NCBI RefSeq assembly: GCF_002788215.1
Contig: NZ_CP024845.1
Location: 1 to 64,000 of the forward strand
Length of the DNA: 64,000 nucleotides
Source of the DNA: Halohasta litchfieldiae
GTDB lineage: Archaea > Halobacteriota > Halobacteria > Halobacteriales > Haloferacaceae
Reading direction: 5' to 3'
A program made the position numbers and the translations under genes. Below, in pieces: positions 48,950-57,516 of the stretch. The number at the start of each line of letters is the position of its first letter. The first letter of the stretch is position 1. Below the pieces are notes generated by a model, which was not told the DNA's origin, did not search any database, and saw only the letters and a program-made list of their open reading frames with translations.

Positions 48950-48960
48950 CCAAAAACAAG
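48950..48960 (-). terminator. T-rich termination signal after the peptide gene
   Basis: Directly after the stop codon of the peptide gene the minus strand reads CTTGTTTTTGG. Archaeal polymerase stops at such T-runs, so the peptide operon probably ends here, before the nuclease gene. Short signal, modest support. Confidence 0.4.
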
Positions 48961-49161
48961 TTATGGGTCAAGTACTGTCAACTCGGAATTACTCGAAGCC
49001 GAACAGCAGACGGGAGAGTCGTGGTCGCTAGACTGTCCGTTGTCCTCGTCTTCGGACTCATCGTTCTCCGTACTGTCCGGCCCTCGATTCTCGGCGTCCG
49101 GGCCGACTGACTCACGGACCCATTTCGAGATTCCCTTTATAATTTTGATACCCTTCGACAT
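48961..49161 (-). CDS. Candidate azol(in)e (TOMM) precursor peptide
   Basis: 66 residues. An amphipathic, basic N-terminus (MSKGIKIIKGISKWVRESVG) is followed by a very acidic linker (about 21-48) and a C-terminus DSPVCCSASSNSELTVLDP. Cys52, Cys53, Ser54, Ser56, Ser57, Ser59 and Thr62 are potential cyclisation sites, just as in a leader-core precursor. The gene is 85 bases downstream of the SagB-type dehydrogenase on the same strand, in a cluster with YcaO and an E1-like partner. A weak TATA-like CTTTTGA about 28 bases before ATG 49161 may give it its own promoter. No sequence family is known to me; function is inferred from context. Confidence 0.72.
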   Translation of the reverse strand: MSKGIKIIKGISKWVRESVGPDAENRGPDSTENDESEDEDNGQSSDHDSPVCCSASSNSELTVLDP

Positions 49162-49246
49162 TATTGGATCGTTGGTGTGTCGGCTCAAAAGTGTAGGGGC
49201 GTTGTGTGTTTGGAGTACACAGTCGGTGCCTGCTCTCGCTTTGCGG

Positions 49247-50035
49247 TCAGTCGCTGCCGACCTGTGTAGCGCCGCCGAAGGCGACCGTCGACAGGAGATA
49301 CTCGTCGTCTCGGAGCTGCAACTGGTGCCGAACTGCGCGATAGTCGAGGCCATTGTGTGGTCGACTGCCGATACCGAGTTCCGTCGCGACGAGCTGCAAA
49401 TTTTGGATGACGCTCCCGGCTTCGAGCCCGGCGAACAGGTACCCCATCTCGCCGTACTTGTCGGCTGATCGCTCCGGAATGGCAGTGATCACAAACACTG
49501 CTGCAACCGCATCCGCGGCAGTGATCCACGTCCAGTTGGTCCGCACCCACTCGCTGTAGTCGCCTTCTTGGAGCTGTTCGAGTGTGTCGTCGCGGACGTT
49601 GTAGTGGTAGATCCCGCAGTCGACGTCCGGCGAATCGAGCACGATTGGATAGATCTCCAGTGGGTAGCAGGCACCGCCGGAGGCCACGGGTCGACGGGGG
49701 TCTCCACCTGCTTCCCTGATTTCGCCGTACGAATACGCCAGCAGCGTCGACAACTCCGTGTTGGGTATTGGCCGTCGCTCTGTTGGGGGCGTATACGATG
49801 CCCGCTGCTGGAGTCGTTTTAAGAAGTCCGAGTCCGCGGTATCAGCAAGCGGAGTGGTTGCTGCCCGCCGGTATGTTTTATATCCTGACGTGGGCGACCC
49901 GGGCGACGACGATTCTTTCGGCGCGAGCGTCGGTTCTGATACCAGCGGTGGGAGATTCTTGTGGTACAGTTCATAGAGATATTCGAACTCGTCGTCGAGT
50001 GGTGAATTTCCGTCGAGTGGTGAATTTCGTGACAT
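49247..50035 (-). CDS. SagB-type FMN-dependent (azoline) dehydrogenase
   Basis: 262 residues. Nitroreductase-fold SagB/ThcOx protein: RRPIPNTELSTLLAYSYGEI near residue 87, the FMN-binding PVASGGACYPLEIYPIV near 115, and KYGEMGYLFAGLEAGSVIQN followed by LQLVATELGIGS (near 192-225). In TOMM clusters it oxidises thiazolines and oxazolines to thiazoles and oxazoles. ATG 50035 starts only 2 bases after the YcaO stop. The first residues contain an in-frame 18-bp tandem duplication (NSPLDG repeated). Confidence 0.88.
   Translation of the reverse strand: MSRNSPLDGNSPLDDEFEYLYELYHKNLPPLVSEPTLAPKESSSPGSPTSGYKTYRRAATTPLADTADSDFLKRLQQRASYTPPTERRPIPNTELSTLLAYSYGEIREAGGDPRRPVASGGACYPLEIYPIVLDSPDVDCGIYHYNVRDDTLEQLQEGDYSEWVRTNWTWITAADAVAAVFVITAIPERSADKYGEMGYLFAGLEAGSVIQNLQLVATELGIGSRPHNGLDYRAVRHQLQLRDDEYLLSTVAFGGATQVGSD
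49993..50028. repeat. 18-bp perfect tandem repeat at the start of the dehydrogenase gene
   Basis: CGTCGAGTGGTGAATTTC at 49993-50010 and again at 50011-50028. It keeps the reading frame and duplicates six residues of the N-terminus. Confidence 0.95.
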
Positions 50036-50037
50036 CG

Positions 50038-51396
50038 TTAGGGGAAGGGATGTGGAACCGTGTTGAGTGCTGCCTCGGTCGGTGGCCGCTCCCGATACCC
50101 CATTTCGACCGGCGTCTCCGTGAGCCGATCTCCGCCGAAATAGCGCAATCGCTCCAGGAGATACAGCGGCTGGAGCCGCGGGGCGATTACTCGTTGGACG
50201 CTGAACCCCAGATTCGAAACATCTCGCGTCGTGACGTCGACCGCGTAGCAGTCGTATCCCGCCGCCGCCGTGACTCGGTCGACGATCTCACCGAAGGGGA
50301 GATCGCTGTCGAACTCGTCGACGGTCGTGGTTCGGTGGCTCTCAATCCAGAATGCAAGGTCACTGATACGGTCCTGAACCGACCACAACAGGCCGCGCTC
50401 GGCATAGGAGTTGATCGCTTCGAGTTCGAGATCCGCGGGAGCCCGTTCGGTATCCGCCAGCAGTGATAGCGTCCACAGTCGCGTCTGGACCACTTCTTCG
50501 AGCGCACTCTCAATTACCGCTGTCGCGTCTGTACCACCTGCAGCAGCCACGGTAACCGCGGGAGTGCTCTTTCGGTCGACCAACACCGCGATTGCAACCG
50601 GCACACCGAGATCGGTCGTTCCATCCAGTAGCGTCAGTTCAAGTCCGTGTCCAGTCACGCGGTCGACCAACCGCTGGATTCGTGGCGAGGCTGTGGTTGG
50701 ATCGATAACTGGCAACTCAGTTTTCGTCAGATAGTACGTCATGAACGCGTCACGCTCGACGAGTTCGGACAGCCCGTTGTGGATCGCCATCTCCCGAGAG
50801 GAGCCTGTCGCCAGCCCCGTCGAGATCGGATTCCGAATGAATGGCTCTGCATCCGGCGGATACGACAGATACACTAACTGAGCCGGAATGTGCGTTTCGG
50901 ATCCCGAACCGAGGTCCTCACCAACAACCCACGACAGTTCGTCGTCGACGCCACAGAGACTGGAACTATCCATCGACGCTTGCTGTTGTGATGAAAAGTT
51001 CACAACCGCTGTTGGATCGATGGCCGAGGCCGAGTCGACAATGTCCGTATATGAGGCTGTGCGGAACGCCTCCTCTCGGAACACACAGCCACAGTAGCGT
51101 TCGATGGCCTCACCGTATGCTGCGATGAGCCCATTCGATTTCGTGAACGCACAGCCGCCTTCTTCGTGGGCCATCGGTTCTCCGTCGGTAAACGGTGTGA
51201 AATCCTCTCGGTCGACCACGTAGTTCTCGATAGCTGGCTCGCCCGGTGGCACCGGCACCCGCTGAAGGCCCGTGATGATGCCCGTTGTCGGGTTCTCGAT
51301 CTGTCGGAGCCGCGCGAGGACACTGCGGTCTTTGCTTTCGGTCGACACGCGATCACTGTCCCATTCGGTGATGGTGATCTCGTTCGCATCAGACAT
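50038..51396 (-). CDS. YcaO cyclodehydratase (TOMM D protein)
   Basis: 452 residues. YcaO ATP-binding motifs are present: FTKSNGLIAAYGEAIERYCG (near residue 83) and STGLATGSSREMAIHNGLSE then LVERDAF (near 190-215). The protein ends ALNTVPHPFP, i.e. a C-terminal PxPxP, the motif seen in YcaO enzymes that cyclise Cys/Ser/Thr in azole peptides. The reaction uses ATP to phosphorylate the backbone amide. ATG 51396 is chosen (MSDANEITITEW); it overlaps the end of the E1-like gene by 8 bases, so translation is coupled. Not the E. coli ribosomal YcaO type. Confidence 0.92.
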   Translation of the reverse strand: MSDANEITITEWDSDRVSTESKDRSVLARLRQIENPTTGIITGLQRVPVPPGEPAIENYVVDREDFTPFTDGEPMAHEEGGCAFTKSNGLIAAYGEAIERYCGCVFREEAFRTASYTDIVDSASAIDPTAVVNFSSQQQASMDSSSLCGVDDELSWVVGEDLGSGSETHIPAQLVYLSYPPDAEPFIRNPISTGLATGSSREMAIHNGLSELVERDAFMTYYLTKTELPVIDPTTASPRIQRLVDRVTGHGLELTLLDGTTDLGVPVAIAVLVDRKSTPAVTVAAAGGTDATAVIESALEEVVQTRLWTLSLLADTERAPADLELEAINSYAERGLLWSVQDRISDLAFWIESHRTTTVDEFDSDLPFGEIVDRVTAAAGYDCYAVDVTTRDVSNLGFSVQRVIAPRLQPLYLLERLRYFGGDRLTETPVEMGYRERPPTEAALNTVPHPFP

Positions 51397-52240
51397 TGCA
51401 CACCTCACAGTGTGGCAGTGCGAACACACGTGGGGTCCGTCTCTCCTGCTCGTAGTGATCGTAAACGACGAACTGTTCGTCCAGATATCGTGGCACCTGT
51501 TTCAGCAACGTGCCGAACAGTAGCTCCGTGACGGTGTCGACGTAGGCCCGAGCATATGGCGGGTCACCACCGAGCGTTTCGGTAAACAGCTGTCCGCCCG
51601 CTTTGTTCGCATCCACTCGTTCATAGAGGCAGTTCAAACAGGCCGGTGCATCCGGCGTGAGCACGGGGCCGAGTCGCCACCCCCGCTCGGTTAGCCGCGT
51701 TCTAACGAGTGTCGACTCGGATTCGGCCCACAGCTCGTTGGCTGTCGACCACGAGCCACTGCGTTCGAGCTGTTCGCTCAAGAGGATTACATCCGGCTCC
51801 CGAGGGCCGTCAGTCACTGAGACGCCAGCAGCACGCAGTCGTGAGATAACTGGCGAAATAGGGTCTCGATCACCGAAGACAGCGACCGACAGAGCTGCAA
51901 GTCGATCCGGTACCTCGTGGTGGCGTGCCGGTGGGATAGACGGCAGGACTGATTCGAGTAGCCGTCGACTCTCGGTGGCTTCCAGTTTAGGCGGAATCGC
52001 ACGGCCATCGTATGCGAGCGTGTTCTCGTACAGTAGTTCGATGTACTCCGCTTTCGCGTCCGGTATTCGGTCGACTAGATCACCTGCCGCCGTCTCCCCA
52101 TCCATTGTCGCTAGCAACTCGATGATGCTCTCGATACGCTCGCCTTGCAGCGTTGTGACTGTCTGCGGTGTTTGAACAACTGCCTCGCCGTCGTGGAGAC
52201 CGTATCCTGTTGGACTGTAGGCCGCTGGATGCGAGTCCAT
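51389..52240 (-). CDS. E1-like TOMM scaffold/leader-binding protein
   Basis: 283 residues. Zinc tetrathiolate motifs ACLNC (near residue 203) and HCEVC at the very C-terminus, with FGDRDPISPVISRLRAAGVS (near 120), resemble the E1/ThiF-like C proteins that bind the precursor leader and present it to YcaO. A short winged-helix-like N-terminus (RIESIIELLATMDGETAAGD) may be the leader-binding (RRE) part. No ATP-binding GxGxxG is obvious, as in many TOMM C proteins. ATG 52240 is preferred because a TATA box lies about 27 bases upstream. First gene of the cluster. Confidence 0.8.
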   Translation of the reverse strand: MDSHPAAYSPTGYGLHDGEAVVQTPQTVTTLQGERIESIIELLATMDGETAAGDLVDRIPDAKAEYIELLYENTLAYDGRAIPPKLEATESRRLLESVLPSIPPARHHEVPDRLAALSVAVFGDRDPISPVISRLRAAGVSVTDGPREPDVILLSEQLERSGSWSTANELWAESESTLVRTRLTERGWRLGPVLTPDAPACLNCLYERVDANKAGGQLFTETLGGDPPYARAYVDTVTELLFGTLLKQVPRYLDEQFVVYDHYEQERRTPRVFALPHCEVCNV

Positions 52241-52261
52241 CGTCGCGCTTTTCTCATGTAT

Positions 52262-52271
52262 CGGTATAACA
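52262..52271 (-). promoter_or_regulatory. TATA box of the TOMM operon
   Basis: On the minus strand TATGTTATACC lies 22-31 bases upstream of ATG 52240, giving a leaderless transcript that covers the E1-like, YcaO and SagB-type genes and possibly the peptide gene. Confidence 0.6.
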
Positions 52272-52489
52272 TACCGGGGTCGACCGAATGTCGAAAATTG
52301 AGTCTGTACCCCCGAAATCGGCGTAACCGTCGACAGGGTCCGTGCCACGAATCCTCACTGACTGTTCAGAAATCACTCCGAAGAGCGGTGAGGTACTGAC
52401 TCAGTTCGTCATCATCAATCCGTGTGTGGACTACTCTACAGCCGCTGCTCGAAGGAATTGAGTACCGAAAGAACGGAGATGGGGACGGA

Positions 52490-52658
52490 GGGATTTGAAC
52501 CCCCGATCGACTGATATCTCCGGTCTGCGCCTCGGAACTCCAGAGGGTCGTCAACGCGAGCCGATGATCAGTCGGTCGCTCGGTATATCAGTCTGGAGTG
52601 TCGTCCCGGGCGCGTGGCCTCTGGAGTCAGTCGCCATCCCTGGCTTGGCCACGTCCCC
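52490..52658 (-). tRNA. tRNA-Trp (anticodon CCA) with a 95-base intron
   Basis: The 5' exon GGGGACGTGGCCAAGCCAGG..GACTGACTCCAG and the 3' exon ATCAGTCGATC-GGGGGTTCAAATCCC..CGTCCCCA make a 74-base tRNA once about 95 bases are removed after the position following the anticodon. Haloarchaeal tRNA-Trp introns of this size are known to contain a box C/D guide for 2'-O-methylation of the same tRNA. Acceptor GGGGACG pairs with CGTCCCC. Confidence 0.93.
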
Positions 52659-52730
52659 TCGCCTCCTACTTGCGTGATCGGTAGTAAAGAGGTTTCGATC
52701 CCAACTGCCAGCAGGCGTCGTCCTTCTCGG

Positions 52731-52955
52731 CTACTGGTCTTCTTTCTCGCTCCAGTCGCAGTCTTGGCATTTGTACCCCGTCACGAACGCGGTCACACTC
52801 GGCATATACCCGACACTGATGACGTTGCCACCACACTCTGGACACTCTCGGTCGGCGTCTTCGATCTCGGTTGCTTCCATCGGGCGCTCGCCTTCAATCA
52901 TTTCCGCCAACGTTTCGGAGGTAACCATCCGCCCCTCGACAACTCGGTTGCTCAT
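52731..52955 (-). CDS. DUF5795 small zinc-finger protein
   Basis: 74 residues. RVVEGRMVTSETLAEMIEGE at the start and a zinc ribbon CPECGGN..VISVGYMPSVTAFVTGYKCQDCDW at the end are diagnostic of the haloarchaeal DUF5795 family. Function unknown; likely nucleic-acid or protein binding. It lies 73 bases after the tRNA-Trp gene and is read the same way. Confidence 0.88.
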   Translation of the reverse strand: MSNRVVEGRMVTSETLAEMIEGERPMEATEIEDADRECPECGGNVISVGYMPSVTAFVTGYKCQDCDWSEKEDQ

Positions 52956-53085
52956 ACCTCCGATTCGGAGACCAACCCCTAAGAAGTTCCCGTACTCGAC
53001 TTAGAGGCCACTCTATCCATGTGACAACTCACCACGCCGACCACGGCACAAAAAATACCGACTCCGTCTCAGCGCTACGGGAGTC

Positions 53086-54108
53086 TCAAAGCCACGGTGC
53101 CTGCGAGCTATCTTCGCTGGGATAGCCGTAGCCCACGTCGCCGCCCTCGACGGAGATCTCCTTGTTTGCCTCTGCACGGTCGACGTTCGCACTCATCACG
53201 GCCGACTCCGGCGATTTGCCGCCGGAGCCATCGTCAACTGCCGAGGCCGTTGCCGACTCCGAGCTGCTTCCGCTGCCAATCGGGTCGACACCGTCGACCG
53301 GTTCGGCACTCCCGTCGACGGTCCGGTCTCCCGCCGAGCCATCGTGATTGTCGACCGTCGTGGCGGCTGAAGCCGGGGCTGCATCGGGGTTGTAGGCAAA
53401 CAGCGCGGTGACGATCAACACTGCCAGTGCGATTGGGGCGTCGGTCTCCAACAGCCCTAAGATGGGCAGCGCAAGCACGCCCAGTGCGACCGAACTCCCG
53501 AATCGGAAGCGGTCGATGTCGACATTGCCCCGGAGCTGTGGCGCGGTCAGCGCCACCAGCAGCGCAAAGCCAACACCAATGGCTGCGGTGGCGGTCGCCC
53601 GGGCGATCAACTCCGGATCGATCAGCAGGTCGACGACCAACCCACTGGGCTGGAGGCTGGCGATGAGCCCGAGCGCGATGATGATGCCAGGACTGGGCAA
53701 CAGTTCACCGATCTTCGAGCTGGCGGTTTGGGCGGCGATAGCGAGGATCACCAACCCAGCAAACCGCTCGAAGATGACCATATTAAGCACGCTCTCGATG
53801 GTGAGTGCGAACACGGCTTCCAGAGCCGCCAGCGGTATGATCACCGCACCGATCAGCAGGATCGAGGTCACGATCTCCTTTGGACTGCCGTCCATCTCCG
53901 CGAGAATCACGGCCAAGGTAGCCGAGCCGCCGAAGATGAGCAGCCCCGTTTCGAGCATGCCGACGGCGGTGTCGAGGGTACCTGCCAAGATTAGCGCCAC
54001 GAAGATGCCGTCGATCAACGGTAACGCCATCACCGTGGCTAACAGGCGAACTGCACCACCGACGCGTCGCTCCAACTGGAGCGCAACCGGGTGTTGTGAG
54101 ACACTCAT
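53086..54108 (-). CDS. DUF5794 multi-spanning membrane protein
   Basis: 340 residues. The N-terminus QHPVALQLERRVGGAVRLLA is followed by about eight membrane helices to residue 245, a Ser/Asp/Gly-rich disordered linker (about 250-315) and a short conserved end VGYGYPSEDSSQAPWL. This is the haloarchaeal DUF5794 pattern; function unknown. It follows a small gene by 6 bases and is probably co-transcribed with it. Confidence 0.85.
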   Translation of the reverse strand: MSVSQHPVALQLERRVGGAVRLLATVMALPLIDGIFVALILAGTLDTAVGMLETGLLIFGGSATLAVILAEMDGSPKEIVTSILLIGAVIIPLAALEAVFALTIESVLNMVIFERFAGLVILAIAAQTASSKIGELLPSPGIIIALGLIASLQPSGLVVDLLIDPELIARATATAAIGVGFALLVALTAPQLRGNVDIDRFRFGSSVALGVLALPILGLLETDAPIALAVLIVTALFAYNPDAAPASAATTVDNHDGSAGDRTVDGSAEPVDGVDPIGSGSSSESATASAVDDGSGGKSPESAVMSANVDRAEANKEISVEGGDVGYGYPSEDSSQAPWL

Positions 54109-54114
54109 TCCGAA

Positions 54115-54309
54115 CTAGTGGCCGTCACCATCGGCCAACTGGCGATAGGGTAACCCTCCGGCAGCGCTGTCGACGCGCCCGCCGATGAAGCCACCAAAAG
54201 TGGCTCCCAGTGTGGATACTGCCTTCGTCCACATCGGTGTAAAGCGAATGCCGGAGCGCTGCTGCTCGATGCCGGCCGTACGCGATGCGGTGTTCCACTG
54301 GGAGTTCAT
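54115..54309 (-). CDS. Small Gly-rich protein upstream of the DUF5794 gene
   Basis: 64 residues from ATG 54309 (MNSQWNTASRTAGIEQQR). A short hydrophobic Gly-rich part (STLGATFGGFIGGR) could be a weak membrane helix. I do not recognise the family. Its stop is 6 bases before the DUF5794 start codon, which supports it as a real, co-transcribed gene. A TATA-like CTTAAGC about 27 bases upstream fits a leaderless start. Confidence 0.6.
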   Translation of the reverse strand: MNSQWNTASRTAGIEQQRSGIRFTPMWTKAVSTLGATFGGFIGGRVDSAAGGLPYRQLADGDGH

Positions 54310-54608
54310 GGATGTAGGTAGACGTGCAACCTGCTTAAGCGTTGTGTGGGTGTGCGAAACACGCACAATTATTTGCCGATATAGTTCTGGTAAACATATC
54401 CTAACGCCGAATTTATGCGTATATATTTTATTTTTGTTCCAATTGTGAGACAAACGCTACTGGCATATTTTCAAAACACGACATTTCTACACGATTGTCT
54501 GTGATTGATTGGTGCATAAGGATGTATACCTGCGTGCGATCGGTGTGTCGTATCCACACAGGAGTGTTGACTCGCAACGTTTTTGCTTGATCCGCGATGA
54601 CGGTTTAT

Positions 54609-56099
54609 ATGGCGAACGAAAATTCGGAGATGTCTTTCTCGCAGAAGCTACAGGTGCCGGAGGCGTTGACATTCGACGACGTGTTGCTCCGCCCGATGGA
54701 GAGCCGCATCGAACCCGACGACGCGGATCTCTCGACACGTGTGTCGCGTAACGTCGAACTAACGATCCCGATCCTTTCGGCAGCGATGGATACGGTGACC
54801 GAAAGCGACACCGCAATCGGCATGGCCCGCGAGGGCGGGATGGGTGTCCTCCACCGCAACATGGATATCGAGGAGACGGCCGCAGAGGTCAAACGTGTCA
54901 AACGCGCCGACGAACTGATGATCCGGCGGGACAACGTCGTCACTGCCAGCCCACAGCAGACGATCAGCGAGGTCGACCGCATGATGAGCCGAGAGGGCGT
55001 TTCAGGTGCCCCAGTCGTCGACGACGACGACACTGTCCTCGGCATTATTTCGGGCACCGACATCCGGCCCTTCCTCGAAGTCGGTGAGACCGACAGCGTC
55101 CGTGAGGCGATGACCGACGAGGTCATCACCGCCGCCGAAGACGTCGAGGCCCGCGAGGCACTCGAACTCATGTACGAGTACAAAATCGAGCGCGTCCCAA
55201 TCGTCGACGACGAGAACCACCTCGTCGGCCTCGTCACGATGCAGGGCGTTCTCCAACGCCGCGAACACCAAGAGGCCGCCCGCGATGAACACGGACGGCT
55301 GGTCTGTGGTGTCGCGGTCGGCCCCTTCGAAAAAGACCGCGCAACCGCTGCCGACGAGGCTGGCGCGGACGTGCTGTTCATTGACTGCGCACACGCGCAC
55401 AACCTCAACGTGATCGAGTCGGCCCGCGAGATCAAGGAGACCGTCGACGCCGACGTCGTCGTCGGCAACGTCGGCACGCGCGAGGCGGCCGCCGAGGTCG
55501 TCGACTTCGCCGACGGGATCAAGGTCGGCATCGGTCCCGGCTCGATCTGTACCACCCGCGTCGTCACCGGAGCCGGAATGCCACAGATCTCCGCGATTGC
55601 GGAGGTCGCTGACGTCGCGGCACCCGAAGACGTCCCAGTGATCGCCGACGGTGGGATTCGCTACTCCGGCGATGCGATCAAGGCAGTCGCCGCGGGCGCG
55701 GACGCAGTGATGCTCGGCTCCTACTTCGCCGGAACCGAGGAGGCTCCCGGCCGGGTCATCACGATGAACGGCAAGAAATACAAACAGTACCGCGGGATGG
55801 GCAGCGTCGGCGCGATGAAATCCGGCGGCGGTGACCGCTATCTCAAGGACGCCGACGAGGGCGAAGAGTTCGTACCGGAGGGTGTCGAAGCTGCAACCCC
55901 TTATAAAGGAACCCTCGCATCGGAACTCCACCAGCTCGTCGGCGGGATGCAGTCCGGGATGGGCTACGTGGGAGCCGAAACGCTTCCCGGCTTCAAACAG
56001 CGCGCCGAGTTCGTTCGCGTCTCCTCGGCCGGTCAGACCGAAGGCCACCCACACGACGTGATGATCACCGACGAGGCCCCGAACTACAGCCCGGAGTAA
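54609..56099 (+). CDS. guaB: IMP dehydrogenase
   Basis: 496 residues. TIM-barrel enzyme with the active-site loop [20 protein letters not shown] (near 302), the flap [10 protein letters not shown], and an inserted CBS pair (about 95-210: [20 protein letters not shown] and [20 protein letters not shown]). It makes XMP from IMP, the first step to GMP. ATG 54609 gives [17 protein letters not shown] 54597 would add four residues. Confidence 0.96.
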   Translation: MANENSEMSFSQKLQVPEALTFDDVLLRPMESRIEPDDADLSTRVSRNVELTIPILSAAMDTVTESDTAIGMAREGGMGVLHRNMDIEETAAEVKRVKRADELMIRRDNVVTASPQQTISEVDRMMSREGVSGAPVVDDDDTVLGIISGTDIRPFLEVGETDSVREAMTDEVITAAEDVEAREALELMYEYKIERVPIVDDENHLVGLVTMQGVLQRREHQEAARDEHGRLVCGVAVGPFEKDRATAADEAGADVLFIDCAHAHNLNVIESAREIKETVDADVVVGNVGTREAAAEVVDFADGIKVGIGPGSICTTRVVTGAGMPQISAIAEVADVAAPEDVPVIADGGIRYSGDAIKAVAAGADAVMLGSYFAGTEEAPGRVITMNGKKYKQYRGMGSVGAMKSGGGDRYLKDADEGEEFVPEGVEAATPYKGTLASELHQLVGGMQSGMGYVGAETLPGFKQRAEFVRVSSAGQTEGHPHDVMITDEAPNYSPE

Positions 56100-56315
56100 C
56101 GCTCGAGTAGTCAGTTCCTACTGGTTTTATCACCATCCTAACCAGAATATTTATATCCGATAATTGATTCCTATTAGATACTACAGTATCTCACACTCTA
56201 TGTATACTCCACATCAGCAGTTCTTCAAGTCGACAGGGCAGCGAACCAAAGGGGTATTTTCATATATCCTCGCCTACGACGGGATAAGTGTGACCGCTGA
56301 GGGATTTAGGGAGCC

Positions 56316-56969
56316 ATGAACGACGACCGCCCACTCGTTCTCGTCGTCGAGGACGAAGCCGATCTAGCAGACTTGTATGCAACGTGGCTGAAAGCTGACT
56401 ACCGCGTTCGGACGGCCTACGGCGGCGAGGAGGCCCTCGAAAAACTCGACGACGAGATTTCGGTGATGCTTCTAGACCGGCGTATGCCGGGACTGTCGGG
56501 CGACGAAGTGCTGGATGCCGCCCGTGAGCAGGGTATCGACTGTCCGGTATCGATGGTAACGGCTGTCGAGCCTGACTTCGATATCATCGAGATGGGGTTC
56601 GACACCTATCTCGTCAAGCCAGTGACTCGGGATACGCTCATCGAGACTGTCGAGGATCTCCTCTCCCGAAGCTCCTACGACGAGGGAGTGCAGGAACTCT
56701 ACTCGCTGGCATCGAAAAAGGCGCTGTTGGAGTCAGAAAAGGGACGTTCTTCGCTCGAAGACAACGAAGAGTACCAAGAGCTCTCCGAGCGACTCAAAGA
56801 GTTGCGTGAAGAACTCGACGATACAATGGGTTCCTTCGAGGATCACGACGACTTCGTCGGATTCTACGAGGCATTCGATTCACCCGACGAAGACCAAGAC
56901 TTCGATTTCGATGCCGACGATAGTGAGTTCGAAACTGACGATGACGACACCGACAGCTTCGAGTTCTGA
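56316..56969 (+). CDS. HalX-domain response regulator
   Basis: 217 residues. Receiver domain with DEADLADLYATWL, phospho-Asp in VMLLDRRMPGLSGDEVL (near residue 52) and Lys in YLVKPVTRD (near 100). A HalX domain follows (LYSLASKKALLESEKGRSSL..ELSERLKELREELDD, about 125-175), then a long Asp/Phe-rich disordered tail. Such proteins receive phosphate from haloarchaeal histidine kinases; no DNA-binding domain is present. Confidence 0.92.
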   Translation: MNDDRPLVLVVEDEADLADLYATWLKADYRVRTAYGGEEALEKLDDEISVMLLDRRMPGLSGDEVLDAAREQGIDCPVSMVTAVEPDFDIIEMGFDTYLVKPVTRDTLIETVEDLLSRSSYDEGVQELYSLASKKALLESEKGRSSLEDNEEYQELSERLKELREELDDTMGSFEDHDDFVGFYEAFDSPDEDQDFDFDADDSEFETDDDDTDSFEF

Positions 56970-57106
56970 ACACGGTCGACCACGCTGTTTTGGCTGGAAA
57001 TCATCGATTCTGACGGCTGTTCTGTACTGTACCCAGTCGTATTACGGACACGAGTTGGTCGACATCTGGTGACAACGTTTTTTCACCAACTCTGTGTAAT
57101 CGGATC

Positions 57107-57394
57107 ATGGGCGTACGTGATGCGTTATGGGAGATCGAGTGCGCCATCGGGGATGCGTTTGATCAGCCCAACCGAGAATCCGACCGACAGACAGCCCAGT
57201 CCCGCCGAAGCATCTACGAACAGGCGCTGATCGACGTCAATCAGCAGGCCGGTTCGGAGGCGATGCATGCACTGAGCAGTTGGATCGAGCGGGAGATCAG
57301 AACCTCCAGGCGACTCCCTGCGAGCCACGAGGTGCGACAGATCGGTACCGAAATCTGTCGACGAACGACACCGAATGTCTCGCTGGACCTCTGA
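57107..57394 (+). CDS. Small haloarchaeal helical protein, function unknown
   Basis: 95 residues, predicted all-helical, no membrane segment. The end segment RRLPASHEVRQIGTEICRR resembles a motif seen in several small haloarchaeal proteins whose role is unknown. ATG 57107 starts MGVRDALWEIECAIGD. It is 140 bases after the HalX regulator. Confidence 0.65.
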   Translation: MGVRDALWEIECAIGDAFDQPNRESDRQTAQSRRSIYEQALIDVNQQAGSEAMHALSSWIEREIRTSRRLPASHEVRQIGTEICRRTTPNVSLDL

Positions 57395-57430
57395 TGATGT
57401 TCTTTGTAATAAAACAGTACCCTGACCGGC

Positions 57431-57490
57431 AGTAACCACCAACTACGGCTAGTAACTACTAACTACGACTAGTAACCACTGACTACGACC
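57431..57490. repeat. Three 20-bp near-perfect tandem repeats
   Basis: AGTAACCACCAACTACGGCT (57431), AGTAACTACTAACTACGACT (57451) and AGTAACCACTGACTACGACC (57471), with a few substitutions. The array lies in the 122-base intergenic space between a small gene and the aminotransferase stop codon. Confidence 0.9.
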
Positions 57491-57516
57491 GTGATCTGAG
57501 CTGTCACCGGTGGCTG

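Noticed and set aside
55002..56054. 350-codon open frame antisense to guaB.
   Set aside because: guaB is unambiguous on the plus strand; the antisense product resembles nothing.
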